Shown: in pieces, positions 1 to 8,866 of the stretch | How positions within the stretch are numbered: position 1 is the first letter of the stretch | Layout of the letters: each line of letters starts with the position of its first letter | Assembly: GCF_030643805.1 (NCBI RefSeq) | Contig: NZ_CP094656.1 | Coordinates: 1,364,001 to 1,428,000 of the forward strand | DNA: 64,000 nt | Direction of reading: 5' to 3' | Source: Alkalihalobacillus sp. AL-G | GTDB lineage: Bacteria > Bacillota > Bacilli > Bacillales > Fictibacillaceae | Translations under genes and position numbers: made by a program | Notes under the pieces: model-generated | The model's database searches: none | What the model was told of the DNA's origin: nothing | The model's input: the letters and a program-made list of their open reading frames with translations, nothing else

Positions 1-930
1 GTTTGATCCAGATCCTTATCTTCATACGTTAAGGGAAAACGCCGAAAGCATTACGTATCTCGCCATCTTCACGTATTCGTTCAATCGTGAAGGGGCCTTA
101 ATTGAAGCGGACGATGAAGCGATTTTACAGGCTGTCAACATGTATAATATACGACCGTTCATGGTTGTCAGTAATTATGAAGGGGGAACGTTCAGCACAG
201 AATTGGGTGATCAAGTGATAATCAACCCGGTTCTCAGACAAACTCTCGTTAGCAATATCGTGACTGCTGTCGATCAAAAAGGTTATGTAGGAGTGAGCCT
301 TGACTTTGAATTCATTTCTCCGGAGAGACGTACTGATTTCACCTCATTTTTGCGAGAATTAAAATTGGCACTCGGGAATCGTATTCTTCAAATCAATGCA
401 CATGCGAAAACGAGTGACGACCCGACCAATAGGCTGATCGGTTTTCTTGATTACCGTGCTATCGGTGAAATTGTTGATATCGTCTCTGTCATGACGATTG
501 ATTATGGTTATGCAATCGGACCACCTGACCCAGTTGCACCTGTCTGGTGGATTGAGCAAGTTTTACAATATGCCACAAGTCAGATCAATCGGCGGAAAGT
601 GATGATGGCGATGAACCTGTATGGTTATGATTGGAAGTTACCGCAACAGCCTAGTAATCGGGCAGAAATGGTTGCCGTCAATGCGCTGCAAAATCGTGCA
701 ATCGCAAATTGGGCACCGATCCAATATAATTGGAATGCCCATGCACCGGGTTATACGTATGTGGAAGATGGTGTCCGGCATGTTGTCTGGTTTGAAGATA
801 TCCGGAGTGTTACCCCGAAATACATGCAAATGGAAGTATATGATCTTTTAGGAATGACATACTGGCGATTACGTTTCCGTTTCCACAAAATTGGGCTTAT
901 GTACAGAAGAATATTGAGGTTTTGAAATGA
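1..930 (+). pseudogene. GH18 spore peptidoglycan hydrolase (YaaH/SleL-like), 5'-partial and frameshifted near its end
   Basis: The reading frame is already open at base 2, so the 5' end, where LysM domains would be expected in this family, is outside the window. The visible part is a glycoside hydrolase 18 barrel with the acid motif GVSLDFEF (around 295-315), as in spore cortex N-acetylglucosaminidases of the YaaH/SleL type. The in-frame stop is at 923-925. One T appears to be missing from the run at 874-876: adding it back gives YWRLRFPFPQNW and a tail ending at TGA 928-930, which fits the conserved LPFPQNW end of the family. As it stands the last 16 or so residues are scrambled. Family call is firm; mutation versus sequencing error cannot be told apart. 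Confidence 0.8.
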
Positions 931-1003
931 TCAACTCGGTTGTGTTTCATGATAATAAAGTCGTTTAAAAAACAATAAAGTTGTTTCAAAAACGTCAGTC
1001 ATG

Positions 1004-1076
1004 CTTTTCAACAATCGGGCGTGTTTATTTAGGAACGCGTCTTTTCCATGGATTGCGCTATATTACGGAAAATAAG
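1004..1076 (+). repeat. Palindromic intergenic repeat, copy R1
   Basis: Left arm TTTTCAACAATCGGGCG at 1005-1021 matches other copies closely. An inner GTG..ACGCGTCTTTT hairpin-like part follows, then a degenerate right arm (GATTGCGC..ACGGAAAATAAG). It lies in the gap between the GH18 gene and the phzF-like gene. The rest of the 926-1315 gap holds only a terminator. Confidence 0.6.
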
Positions 1077-1173
1077 TCAGAAAAAGCGGAAAATTTGTTT
1101 TGAGAGGTTCTGTTAAAAGTCACTTTTAAAATATGTCTGAATGAACAAGCCAGTTTAGGAAGTCGAAAAAAAG

Positions 1174-1208
1174 TAGCCCCAATATATTGAGAAAATGGGG
1201 CTATCCTT
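1174..1208. terminator. Rho-independent terminator-like hairpin
   Basis: TAGCCCCA (1174-1181) pairs with TGGGGCTA (1196-1203) across a 14-nt loop. TCCTTTT follows on the + strand and an A-run precedes it, so it could end transcription from either side (GH18 gene on +, phzF-like gene on -). Confidence 0.6.
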
Positions 1209-1315
1209 TTGAGTTGATTGATTTGTGTGATTTTAAGGTGAACGTACACTGAAGTTGATACGTATACTCTCTTACAATAGTTACATCTGAATAAGGTTAC
1301 TACTATAATTGTATA

Positions 1316-2233
1316 CTACAAGAAAATCTGCCCAGAACCGATCATTGTAGATTTACCGCCGATTTTAACCTCCTTAATTTCACTTCCTTCTTTCATGATG
1401 GTTATATCTATATAACTAGGTCTTCCCATTTCAAGTCCTTGTTCACTTCTAATGAAATAAGTCTTATGATCAGTGGGAGGTATGGCCCCATACTTAACTA
1501 AATACGCTCCTAAAGGGCCACTTGCTGCTCCGGTTGCAGGATCTTCTGATATCCCCATTGCAGGTGCGAACATTCTACTATGAACGGTAGAAGTTGGTTC
1601 TTCTGTTTCGGTTGTAAATGTAAATATATGTTTCGTATGTGGGTTTCCACTAAAATGCTTCTCCCATACATCAGTGCGAAAGTTCATCTTTTTCATCGAG
1701 GATAGAGATCGTATTGGGACATACAAAAAAGGTACTCCTGATGAAACAGTTTGAATCGGCATGGTAGGATCTAAGTCTCTAATGGATAGAGACAACAGTT
1801 TTGCTACAATTTCCGTTTCTATATATTTATCACCAAAAACGGGTAATGGTTGTTCCATCTCTACTTTTGATATTTGAGCATGATCTTTATACACTGTTAC
1901 AGGAACATCACCAACTCCTTCCTCAAAAATCCATTCATTCTTACCTTCTTTTGTTTCGATCATCCCTTTATGAGCCAATACGTATGCTGCCCCGATTGTT
2001 GGATGACCAGCCATCGGAAGTTCAACTTGTGGAGTGAATATTCTTAAACTTACTTCTTTTTCAGGATCGCTCGGTGGACGGATAAATACCGATTCGGATA
2101 GGTTTAGTTCCCTAGCTATCCTTTGCATGGTATCAGGTTTTAACGTTGAATCTGCTTGAAAAACAGCTAATTGGTTTCCTCCAAAAGGTTTTGTGGTGAA
2201 TACATCGACTAAGGAATAATTTAATGTTTTCAT
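1316..2233 (-). CDS. PhzF family isomerase/epimerase
   Basis: A 305-residue protein of the PhzF/YddE fold (diaminopimelate epimerase-like), usual length for the family. Visible marks: N-terminal VDVFTTKPFGGN (9-20), the acid residue Glu47 in NLSESVF that corresponds to the PhzF general acid, MAGHPTIGAA (74-83) and DPATGAASG near residue 225. The start chosen is ATG at 2233, behind GAGGAGG with correct spacing; an upstream TTG at 2248 lies inside that ribosome binding site. The substrate is unknown; in genomes without phenazine genes these are orphan enzymes. It is preceded by a small secreted-peptide ORF on the same strand and is divergent from a LysR gene, the likely regulator. Confidence 0.88.
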   Translation of the reverse strand: MKTLNYSLVDVFTTKPFGGNQLAVFQADSTLKPDTMQRIARELNLSESVFIRPPSDPEKEVSLRIFTPQVELPMAGHPTIGAAYVLAHKGMIETKEGKNEWIFEEGVGDVPVTVYKDHAQISKVEMEQPLPVFGDKYIETEIVAKLLSLSIRDLDPTMPIQTVSSGVPFLYVPIRSLSSMKKMNFRTDVWEKHFSGNPHTKHIFTFTTETEEPTSTVHSRMFAPAMGISEDPATGAASGPLGAYLVKYGAIPPTDHKTYFIRSEQGLEMGRPSYIDITIMKEGSEIKEVKIGGKSTMIGSGQIFL

Positions 2234-2265
2234 ATATATCCTCCTCAATTTGATTTTTAGTTTTT

Positions 2266-2403
2266 TTATGGGGCCAAAGGACTTACATGAATGGGTCTTT
2301 CATTGTTGTTATTTTCTAACTCCACTTGACTCTCTGCCGTAATAGTAAAATATCCTGCAAGAGACAGAATGACTAAAAAGAGAATAAATCCATTTCGTTT
2401 CAT
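2266..2403 (-). CDS. Small exported or membrane peptide, 45 aa
   Basis: A short ORF read from the sequence. ATG at 2403 is preceded by AAAGGAGGT with 6-nt spacing, and the stop TAA is at 2266-2268. The peptide starts MKRNG, has a hydrophobic stretch at residues 5-21 (FILFLVILSLAGYFTIT), then a polar tail rich in Asn and Glu ending HVSPLAP. That layout (signal-like segment plus short hydrophilic tail) resembles Phr-type or other exported signalling peptides, but no Rap-type partner is adjacent. It lies 32 bp upstream of phzF, so both may share the divergent promoter region with the LysR gene. Function unknown. Confidence 0.6.
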   Translation of the reverse strand: MKRNGFILFLVILSLAGYFTITAESQVELENNNNERPIHVSPLAP

Positions 2404-2458
2404 GTGATTACCTCCTTTCTATTTCATCATAAGCTGCCGCTTTACATTAATCAAATGA

Positions 2459-2478
2459 ATGTTTATAATAATAAACAT
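2459..2478. promoter_or_regulatory. Candidate LysR operator (perfect dyad)
   Basis: ATGTTTAT-AATA-ATAAACAT: 8-bp perfect inverted repeat with a 4-nt spacer. It lies in the 105-bp divergent gap between the small peptide/phzF unit and the LysR gene, ending 30 bp before the LysR start. LysR regulators typically bind T-N11-A dyads at such positions; binding here is inference. Confidence 0.5.
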
Positions 2479-2508
2479 GAAAAAAATTAATAATTAGGGG
2501 TGCTGGTT

Positions 2509-3384
2509 ATGACATTGCTTCAATATGAGATTTTTAAGACGGTTATCGATTCGGGAAGCTTTACAAAAGCTGGAGACAAGCTTGGTTTAACCCAATCAGC
2601 TATCAGCCATGCGATCAAGGGGCTAGAAGCTGAACTTAACCTTACTCTTTTGAAGAGGGGGCGTTCTGGAGTATCGCTAACTTCTGAGGGGGAGAGAATC
2701 ATTGGTTTTATAAGACAAATATTGAATCTTTCAGAAAAAATGAAACAAGAGGCTGGTCGTTTAAATGGTTTAGAGGTTGGTGCAATTAGAATTGGTACGT
2801 TTCCTAGTGTTTCGGCCTACTTGTTACCTTCGATTATAGAAAAATTTCATTCTGAGTTTCCCGCGATACAAGTTGAATTCTATGAAGGTGGATACAATGA
2901 ACTCAAACAAATGGTATCATCCAATATCATTGATATTAGTTTTCTGACGAATAACGATGCCGAGAACCTGGATTTTATACCATTATTTGACGATCATCTA
3001 CACGTTATTTTGCCCAGCGCTCATCCCTTAAAAAGTAAAAAAAAGATAAGTATTCAAGAAATAGCATCTGATCCCTTTATAATGCCAAAAGCGGGATGTG
3101 ATGAATTGGTAAAGGAACTTTTTAAGAAAAATAATCTTAAGCCTAATGTTTATTGTGAAATTGCAGATAATCAAACGATTATCGCTATGGTGCAAAAAAA
3201 CTTAGGTGTAAGCGTCGTGCCAGAAATAGTAATGCACAGCAATATTAATGATCTGAACTCGGTCGAGCTAAAGGAGGAGTGTTTTCGAGCGATAGGACTG
3301 GCGGTGCCGAATCTTAATCATGTTTCTCCAGCAGTTGCTGCATTTATTGAATTAACAAAATCCATGCTCAATAGAAATAATTAA
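2509..3384 (+). CDS. LysR family transcriptional regulator
   Basis: A 291-residue LysR-type regulator. The winged helix-turn-helix spans about residues 1-60 (AGDKLGLTQSAISHAIKGLE), followed by a substrate-binding domain starting near GAIRIGTFPSVSAYLLP, as in CysB/CynR-type members. The start is ATG 2509 behind AGGGG at 2496-2500; the in-frame GTG at 2500 lies within that site. Divergent from the peptide-phzF pair and separated from it by a short region with a dyad operator candidate, so it probably controls phzF and itself. The inducer is not predictable. Confidence 0.92.
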   Translation: MTLLQYEIFKTVIDSGSFTKAGDKLGLTQSAISHAIKGLEAELNLTLLKRGRSGVSLTSEGERIIGFIRQILNLSEKMKQEAGRLNGLEVGAIRIGTFPSVSAYLLPSIIEKFHSEFPAIQVEFYEGGYNELKQMVSSNIIDISFLTNNDAENLDFIPLFDDHLHVILPSAHPLKSKKKISIQEIASDPFIMPKAGCDELVKELFKKNNLKPNVYCEIADNQTIIAMVQKNLGVSVVPEIVMHSNINDLNSVELKEECFRAIGLAVPNLNHVSPAVAAFIELTKSMLNRNN

Positions 3385-3831
3385 AACACCGTGTTTTGGA
3401 GAAGAGAGCATTTGATATAATTCCTTTTGTAGTTATTATATGCCAATATATATGAATGAAAGGAAAAAAAGAAATAACTTAATATTTTTTATGACTGAAA
3501 GTAAATCGAGTCAAAAAACAATACCATATATATTATTCAAGAAACGGGCGCTTTTCTGTAATAAGGAAAGCGTCTTTCTTCATGAAAAGGGCCAGATTGT
3601 GGAATAAAGAAGGTAATTAATTGGTTCATCTTGAAATTGTAAGTTATGCCAAACAGTTTTCTTGAATAAGAGGGTTCTTAAAATCCGTGGAGGAAATTTA
3701 TTTAAATAAAGTTTTGCTTCTATTAAGTTAGTGAAGGAATGTCCCTTTCACTAAAAGAATAATTGATGTACAAATTTGATCCTAGAAAAATACTTATTAT
3801 AAAATAAAGTAACTAAAAATGGGGAGAGCGA
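3385..3831. other. Gene-free gap of 447 bp containing repeat R2
   Basis: No ORF with a ribosome binding site was found here. It is AT-rich, holds repeat copy R2 at 3535-3609, and 220 bp further on the next gene begins. The short CTTTCACTAAAAG stretch near 3750 was not interpretable. Confidence 0.5.
3535..3609 (+). repeat. Palindromic intergenic repeat, copy R2 (near complete)
   Basis: Best reference copy with R6 and R7. Order: left arm with ACGGGCGC, inner stem GGCGCTTTTC/GGAAAGCGTC followed by TTTCTT (terminator-like), then right arm GGGCCAGATTGTGGAATAA. The right arm read in reverse complement (TTATTCCACAATCTGGCCC) matches the left arm consensus CTTCAACAATCGGGCGC, so the whole unit is an imperfect palindrome. 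Confidence 0.75.
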
Positions 3832-4386
3832 ATGAGTAAATCACCTAATATAGAATCTGATAGTGAAACAAAACGATTTGAGGTCAGTTTACAGACTCGT
3901 AATTTTGAAATAGAGTTGTTTTGGAAGAGGTCATTGTTTTTTTGGGGTTTTATAGCCTCTGCATTTATAGGCTTTGCAAATCTATTTGACAAGAATTTCT
4001 ACTTATCAATTATTATTGCTAATTTCGGTTTTATTTGTTCTTTATGTTGGACACTTGTTAACCGTGGATCTAAATTTTGGCAAGAGAATTGGGAAAGTAA
4101 GGTTGCCGATAAAGAACTTAGCAAATATTCGAAGTTGTTTACAGAAATTGAGCCTGTACAAAACAAGTTCCCCTTGTTACAAGCAAGAAAATATTCAGTG
4201 AGTAAATTGGCCATTGGCCTAAGTGATTATGTAGTAATTCTTTGGGCCGGGATTATTATTTTTTCTGTGTGTTTTAGTAAGGAATTTATTTATTTACATA
4301 AAGAATTGATTGTTATGTTCTTTTCAATCTTTACATTGGTGTATGCAGCATACATGATTATTTTTGGAAGAACTTCAAAGGATTAA
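3832..4386 (+). CDS. Membrane protein resembling the RipA family octameric membrane proteins
   Basis: 184 residues with four hydrophobic segments (about 32-50, 56-76, 132-150 and 155-178). The short motifs EIELFWKRS, followed by FWGF, and GSKFWQENWE between the second and third segments match what I know of proteins annotated as RipA family octameric membrane proteins; the family name is moderately sure. Start ATG follows GGGGAG. A DUF4238 gene follows 127 bp downstream, and both lie between repeat copies R2 and R3, suggesting one mobile unit. In other genomes such membrane proteins turn up in accessory and defence loci; a role here is not shown. Confidence 0.55.
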   Translation: MSKSPNIESDSETKRFEVSLQTRNFEIELFWKRSLFFWGFIASAFIGFANLFDKNFYLSIIIANFGFICSLCWTLVNRGSKFWQENWESKVADKELSKYSKLFTEIEPVQNKFPLLQARKYSVSKLAIGLSDYVVILWAGIIIFSVCFSKEFIYLHKELIVMFFSIFTLVYAAYMIIFGRTSKD

Positions 4387-4513
4387 ATGCTCACTATTTT
4401 TCATAATCGGGGGAAGTTCATTTTTATTCACTATAATACGGGTTTATATAATATAGGTAATTATATTTCAAGTATCATTCATAAAAATAAATCACAAACG
4501 GAGATGCTTTGCT

Positions 4514-5482
4514 ATGGGTAAAACTAAAAAAAAACATCATTATGTACCCAAGTCTCTACTTGCAGGATTCACAAAAAAAGAAACTGTTGAAAGTCCACTA
4601 TGGGTATTTGACCAGGAAACAGGAAAACAGTGGGAATCGAAGCCTGTGAGGGTTGGTTTTAAGAACGACATTTACAAAATTGAAATAGCGGATGTTCTCC
4701 CAGATGCTTTGGAAGATTCATTTATGGAAATAGAAACAAAAACAGCGCCAATAATAAAAAAATTAAAAAATACATTAGAAATGCCAAAAGGAACAGATTT
4801 TATATGGCTAATTAATTACATAGCATTGCAGTATTCAAGGACTCCAGTTAGAAAAGAAACATTATCTGAACCAATGGCTAATATTGCAAAAATAATGATG
4901 CAAATGTCTATTGCAACACCAGAAAGGTATACAAAACTTATTGAGGATATGAAAAAGGACGGTAAAAACATTGGAGAGGAACTTTCCTATAAGGAAATGC
5001 ATGATTTTATAATGGATGAAGATAGATATAAAATTGTAATTGATAACAATACCAAAATGAACAATATACTTACCTCTATTGATGCAATAATACCGACTTT
5101 AATGAAAAGAAATTGGTCTGTTGTATATAGTCCAACAACGGTAGGGGATTTTATTTGTTCTGATAATCCGGTAAATTTACATTGGACAAATCCTCAGCTA
5201 AATAGAGGGTTTTTTAATTCGCCAGGACATGGCTTACCTGATACTGAAGTCAGCTTTCCTTTAAGCAGTAGAGTTATGTTGCTTGGTAGGTTTGATAATT
5301 TTCAACCATCTTCAGGCACTATACCAAACAAACTGACCTTGGCGGCATTAAATAGTTTTACAGGTAAACAAGCAGATCGTTTTATATATTCACGAAAGAA
5401 AGATTTCTATTGGCTAAGTAATGATAATAAGGTTGCAAATATTGAAGATTTTAAAAGCATGATAAGAGAAAAAAATTGTTAG
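4514..5482 (+). CDS. DUF4238 domain protein
   Basis: 322 residues. The N-terminal KKHHYVPKSLLAGF is the hallmark of DUF4238, with FICSDNPV (about residues 210-217) and SFPLSSRVML (about 247-256) typical of its C-terminal half. Biochemical function is not established; members are common in accessory and defence regions. Start ATG follows GGAG with about 10-nt spacing. Together with the upstream RipA-like gene it forms the content of the R2-R3 interval. Confidence 0.75.
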   Translation: MGKTKKKHHYVPKSLLAGFTKKETVESPLWVFDQETGKQWESKPVRVGFKNDIYKIEIADVLPDALEDSFMEIETKTAPIIKKLKNTLEMPKGTDFIWLINYIALQYSRTPVRKETLSEPMANIAKIMMQMSIATPERYTKLIEDMKKDGKNIGEELSYKEMHDFIMDEDRYKIVIDNNTKMNNILTSIDAIIPTLMKRNWSVVYSPTTVGDFICSDNPVNLHWTNPQLNRGFFNSPGHGLPDTEVSFPLSSRVMLLGRFDNFQPSSGTIPNKLTLAALNSFTGKQADRFIYSRKKDFYWLSNDNKVANIEDFKSMIREKNC

Positions 5483-5564
5483 TAACCATACCTCCTTGGA
5501 GCTTTGGTCATTAAGATAGAAGTTTTTTATAAAGGCTGTTTTCGTATTGATACATATCATTTTT

Positions 5565-5630
5565 TTAAACTAAAGGGGCGTTGAACTAAGAAGGATTACG
5601 CCTCTATTTGTTTAATACATAAGAATTGAG
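5565..5630 (+). repeat. Degenerate intergenic repeat, copy R3
   Basis: TTAAACTAAAGGGGCG, then a spacer, then GGATTACGCCTC and a T-rich stretch. It keeps the inner GGGGCG/CGCCTC stem but has poor arms. The TTAAACTAAAGGG start recurs in copy R16 at 21294, so it may be a sub-family. Confidence 0.45.
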
Positions 5631-5670
5631 CAGTTTTAAGGAGAAGTAATAATAGATGGGGGGAAGTTCT

Positions 5671-5886
5671 ATGTGTAACCATTATGAAACTCTTGAAGAG
5701 CAGTTTGAAATGTTATATGAAGAGGTAGATTTAGAATTCTTAAGATTCGACAATGAAAAGATTGTTGCTAAAGACCCTTATATTGACAGGGTGGTAGCCA
5801 TAGAGTTAAACGGATTTGATCCGCAACTACATGATATTGAGGACTTTACTAACATAGATAATATTAAAAAATTAATTCAGATTTAA
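5671..5886 (+). CDS. Small acidic protein, 71 aa, upstream of a HEPN protein
   Basis: Start chosen at ATG 5671 because GGGGGAAG at 5659-5666 is correctly spaced; the upstream ATG at 5656 overlaps that site. The protein is strongly acidic (runs such as LEEQFEMLYEEVDLEF) with no signal or membrane segment. It ends 26 bp before the HEPN gene and has the same orientation, so they are probably co-transcribed. No family recognised. The pairing of a small acidic protein with a putative HEPN RNase resembles an antitoxin-toxin arrangement, which is inference. Confidence 0.6.
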   Translation: MCNHYETLEEQFEMLYEEVDLEFLRFDNEKIVAKDPYIDRVVAIELNGFDPQLHDIEDFTNIDNIKKLIQI

Positions 5887-5912
5887 ATATATTTGAAGAT
5901 AAAGGTTTTCAC

Positions 5913-6752
5913 TTGAAGAATTATAGTGAACTTTTAATAGATATTTCTCCTACGGAATCAGATGTTTTGAGAGAGGAAGTAACGTTTAAAGTTAATGGAT
6001 ACAAAATAAAAATGGGCGAGCCTAGTAATTTATTTAAGTTAATATTTGGATATATGTCGCAGGACAAACATTCAGATGGATGGAATTACTTTAATACTAT
6101 TTCTATTGAAGGTGCACCTATAAAAGAACTTGAGAATACAGTTGAAACAGCAATATTCTTATTTGCTAATAATATGGATATTGATCTGTATGAATATCCG
6201 AAAATTTACAAACATATTAGTTATGATCAATCTGTTATAGATTATCTAGAAGCTACAAATATGATAGAAAGTACCGATGATTATAAAGTGGAGTATTACC
6301 AAGAGGCTTTAGCATTATACAATATAGGTAGGAGAAACGATGATCCACTTTCATTTTACAGAGTCCTAGAGTATTTCTTTTTAATAAACCACAAAAGTCA
6401 TATTATAGAGTTGGTCGAAAATTATAATACCAATAAAGAAGAAACCCAATTAATTAATGGAATTAGGAATGTCTTTACAAATTCTGAAGAAGCTTTGCTT
6501 ACCTATCTAGTAAATTCTTTAGACATAGAAGATGTAATAAAGAAAGCTTACAACTTATCACTAATTACCAGTGAGAATGAAAGAAGTTTTATTAAAGGAC
6601 TTTATACATTTAGAAATAGCATGGTGCACTCTAAAGAAGAGTCTAAATTTGATATTATAATTCCTGTAGCAATTATTGATGACAAGATTAATAACTGGAC
6701 AGAAATATTAGAAATTCTCGCCTTAAAAGCAATAATGAAGTTTTGTTTTTAA
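5913..6752 (+). CDS. HEPN-domain protein, putative RNase
   Basis: 279 residues, TTG start behind AAAGG with 7-nt spacing. The C-terminal helical region carries RNSMVH (residues 234-239), the R-x4-H motif of active HEPN ribonucleases, placed after GLYTF and before an acidic stretch as in HEPN domains of abortive-infection proteins. The N-terminal half is an unassigned domain. It follows a 71-aa acidic protein and is followed by repeat R4, so the pair makes up one repeat-bounded unit. A role in phage defence or as a toxin is plausible but inferred from the motif and setting only. Confidence 0.6.
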   Translation: MKNYSELLIDISPTESDVLREEVTFKVNGYKIKMGEPSNLFKLIFGYMSQDKHSDGWNYFNTISIEGAPIKELENTVETAIFLFANNMDIDLYEYPKIYKHISYDQSVIDYLEATNMIESTDDYKVEYYQEALALYNIGRRNDDPLSFYRVLEYFFLINHKSHIIELVENYNTNKEETQLINGIRNVFTNSEEALLTYLVNSLDIEDVIKKAYNLSLITSENERSFIKGLYTFRNSMVHSKEESKFDIIIPVAIIDDKINNWTEILEILALKAIMKFCF

Positions 6753-6783
6753 AGTTAACAAGTAAAGGCTAGATCATACAATG

Positions 6784-6850
6784 AACTTCAACAATCGGGG
6801 CTTATCTGCAGTAAGGATAAGCTTCTTTTTTGTGAAAATTATATTGAGTT
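6784..6850 (+). repeat. Palindromic intergenic repeat, copy R4
   Basis: Left arm ACTTCAACAATCGGGG (6785-6800), inner stem GGCTTATC/GGATAAGCTT followed by CTTTTTT, then a weak right arm (TATATTGAGTTAG). It lies 32 bp after the HEPN gene stop. Confidence 0.65.
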
Positions 6851-6957
6851 AGATTTAATTATTAATCGTCCTCATTTGCATTATACTGGTAGGACTATTA
6901 GCGGGAGTTGTTGAATAAGGTATTTGTTCGTCAATTATTAATAAGGAGAGGGTTTAA

Positions 6958-7968
6958 TTGACTTCAAAAATCATCTTTTCATCTAATAAACTAGGCGTAA
7001 TAACCGATGATCAATTACAAGAAATGCTTAACAAATTTAATTTAGGAAGGCTTATCTCTTCAAGAAATACAGAACAGGGTGTAATGAAACAAACAAGGTT
7101 TGTTTATTCAACTGAAGGAGAGTTCGTCTTCAAAGGAAATCCATTGTACCCTGGACAATTGATAGAAGAAAAGTTTTTTGTAGAAGAATTATATAAACGG
7201 ACAAATGTTAACGTCCCTATTCCTTATTTTTTAGATGATACAGATGATATTTTTGGCTGGAGTTATTCAATAATGCCTCGCCTACCAGGAGAACATCTAA
7301 ATTCAAAGCGACTATCAAGCAATTTAAACCGAAAAGACAAGTTTAATATAGCTGGCTTGATTGCTGAGACCCTACTTGAGTTTCATAGTTGGAAAGCAAG
7401 TCAATATGGAGATCTAGATACTAAGGATTTAACTATACGTCCTTTTGAAGAATCATATGTTTCTTGGCTTTATAATAGGATTAGGTATTGGCTTAATGAT
7501 GCCAAAAAGTACTCCCGAATAACTACTGAAGACGTTGAATGGGTTGAAGCTTTATTGGAAAACGCAAGATCTACATTTCAAGCCCTGTCTTCACCAACAT
7601 ATGTAATGGGAGATTTCAAACCAGGAAATTTTTTAGTTTCCGGTGAATCTAACAAATTTCATATAAGTGGAGTATTCGATTTTACAAACACTTATTTTGG
7701 TGATCCTATTTCCGATTTGATCAAGATGATAACGATATATATTGATAATGATGAAATAGAGGTAGCAAAGCATTTATTATCACATTATTTGGATGGATCA
7801 GTGGAAAAAGAAGACTACAAACAAAGATTACAAATACATATGCTCCACCAAAGAATCTTGGATTGGGGATGTGCAAAAGCGATAGGGATGGTTACGTGGA
7901 ATGATGATCTTGCATTCTCTGAATGGGCAGCGAGATACACTGACACTGTGGCAAATCTGATCGATTAA
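6958..7968 (+). CDS. Aminoglycoside phosphotransferase (APH) family kinase
   Basis: 336 residues, TTG start behind AAGGAGAGGG. Protein-kinase-like fold of the APH/choline kinase family: the catalytic loop is VMGDFKPGNFL (Asp219, Asn224), with Met in place of the usual His before GD, and the metal-binding Asp241 lies in FDFTNTYFGDP. The small-molecule substrate cannot be deduced; resistance is only one possibility for this family. Single gene between repeats R4 and R5, typical of the one-gene units in this region. Just downstream lies the IS21 insertion. Confidence 0.8.
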   Translation: MTSKIIFSSNKLGVITDDQLQEMLNKFNLGRLISSRNTEQGVMKQTRFVYSTEGEFVFKGNPLYPGQLIEEKFFVEELYKRTNVNVPIPYFLDDTDDIFGWSYSIMPRLPGEHLNSKRLSSNLNRKDKFNIAGLIAETLLEFHSWKASQYGDLDTKDLTIRPFEESYVSWLYNRIRYWLNDAKKYSRITTEDVEWVEALLENARSTFQALSSPTYVMGDFKPGNFLVSGESNKFHISGVFDFTNTYFGDPISDLIKMITIYIDNDEIEVAKHLLSHYLDGSVEKEDYKQRLQIHMLHQRILDWGCAKAIGMVTWNDDLAFSEWAARYTDTVANLID

Positions 7969-7974
7969 TCTTTT

Positions 7975-8016
7975 TAAGCTTTGGTAATCGGGGCCATAGA
8001 ATATATAAGGAGTTGT
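7975..8016 (+). repeat. Degenerate left half of repeat, copy R5, next to IS21
   Basis: GGTAATCGGGGCC keeps the core of the left arm, followed by weakly similar sequence. The IS21 element begins about 50 bp further on, so the right half may have been lost or displaced. Confidence 0.35.
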
Positions 8017-8128
8017 CGGTGTGACAGTTCCTATTTTATAATAGGCAAAAATTTTAGGGGGATTAGATTGTCAAGGACGTTTAAATTTATACAAAATCGT
8101 CGGGTTAAAATTGTACAAAAGTGGCACC

Positions 8129-8863
8129 TTAGTTGGTGCCTTTTTCATTCATTCGATAACTCGGTCCATCCATGGAGAATACTCGAGAATAGTGTAGGAG
8201 TCGATCTAAGATTGCAGTCGCAATTACCCCATCTCCTAATACTTCTCCCCACTCACTGAATGTCTTATTAGACGTTAATATGATCGAGCTGTTTTCATAC
8301 CTTCGACTGATCACCTGAAACAGATAATGTCCACCATTATTAGATAGATTCAAGTACCCCATTTCATCGATGATTAGAAGAGAAGGCTTGGCAAGCCCTC
8401 TCATTTTCTTATCCAACTTCCCTTGAGAATCTGCTGTTTGAAGCGAAGTGATGAGTTCTTGTGCCGTCATAAAGTATGTCTTCAAACCTTTACGGATGGC
8501 TTCCAAGGCAATTGAGACTGCTAAATGGGTTTTACCGACTCCAGGCGGACCAAGGAAGACTAAATTCTGATTCTGCTCTATGAAACTAAGACTCATATAT
8601 TCTTCAATGTCCCTGCGGGACACACCTTTCACACGATCAAAATCAAACGTATCTAACGTTTTCCTAAAGGGTAATCTTGATAGCTTTAAGAGCGTCTGTC
8701 TACTTCGTTCTATACGGGCTTGATTTTCAACTTCCAGTATTCGCTCTAGGAATGCATGGTATGGTATATTATTTTTAGAAGCTTCTTCAGTAAGGGTTCT
8801 CCATTCAGATTGAATGGTGGTTAATTTGAGCGATTCGCAATATGTATCAATAGCTTGATTCAT
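8129..8863 (-). CDS. istB: IS21 transposition helper ATPase IstB
   Basis: 244 residues, AAA+ ATPase of the IstB/DnaC type. Walker A GPPGVGKT and Walker B LLIIDEMGY are intact, and the C-terminal GVIATAILDRLLHYSRV is typical of IstB. It acts with the IstA transposase by remodelling target DNA. It begins 3 bp after the istA stop, as is usual. Appears full length and intact. Confidence 0.93.
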   Translation of the reverse strand: MNQAIDTYCESLKLTTIQSEWRTLTEEASKNNIPYHAFLERILEVENQARIERSRQTLLKLSRLPFRKTLDTFDFDRVKGVSRRDIEEYMSLSFIEQNQNLVFLGPPGVGKTHLAVSIALEAIRKGLKTYFMTAQELITSLQTADSQGKLDKKMRGLAKPSLLIIDEMGYLNLSNNGGHYLFQVISRRYENSSIILTSNKTFSEWGEVLGDGVIATAILDRLLHYSRVFSMDGPSYRMNEKGTN

Positions 8864-8866
8864 TTT

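Noticed and set aside
7981-8259. 92-codon ORF on the + strand
   Set aside because: It spans repeat R5, the IS21 end and the antisense of istB; composition is not protein-like.
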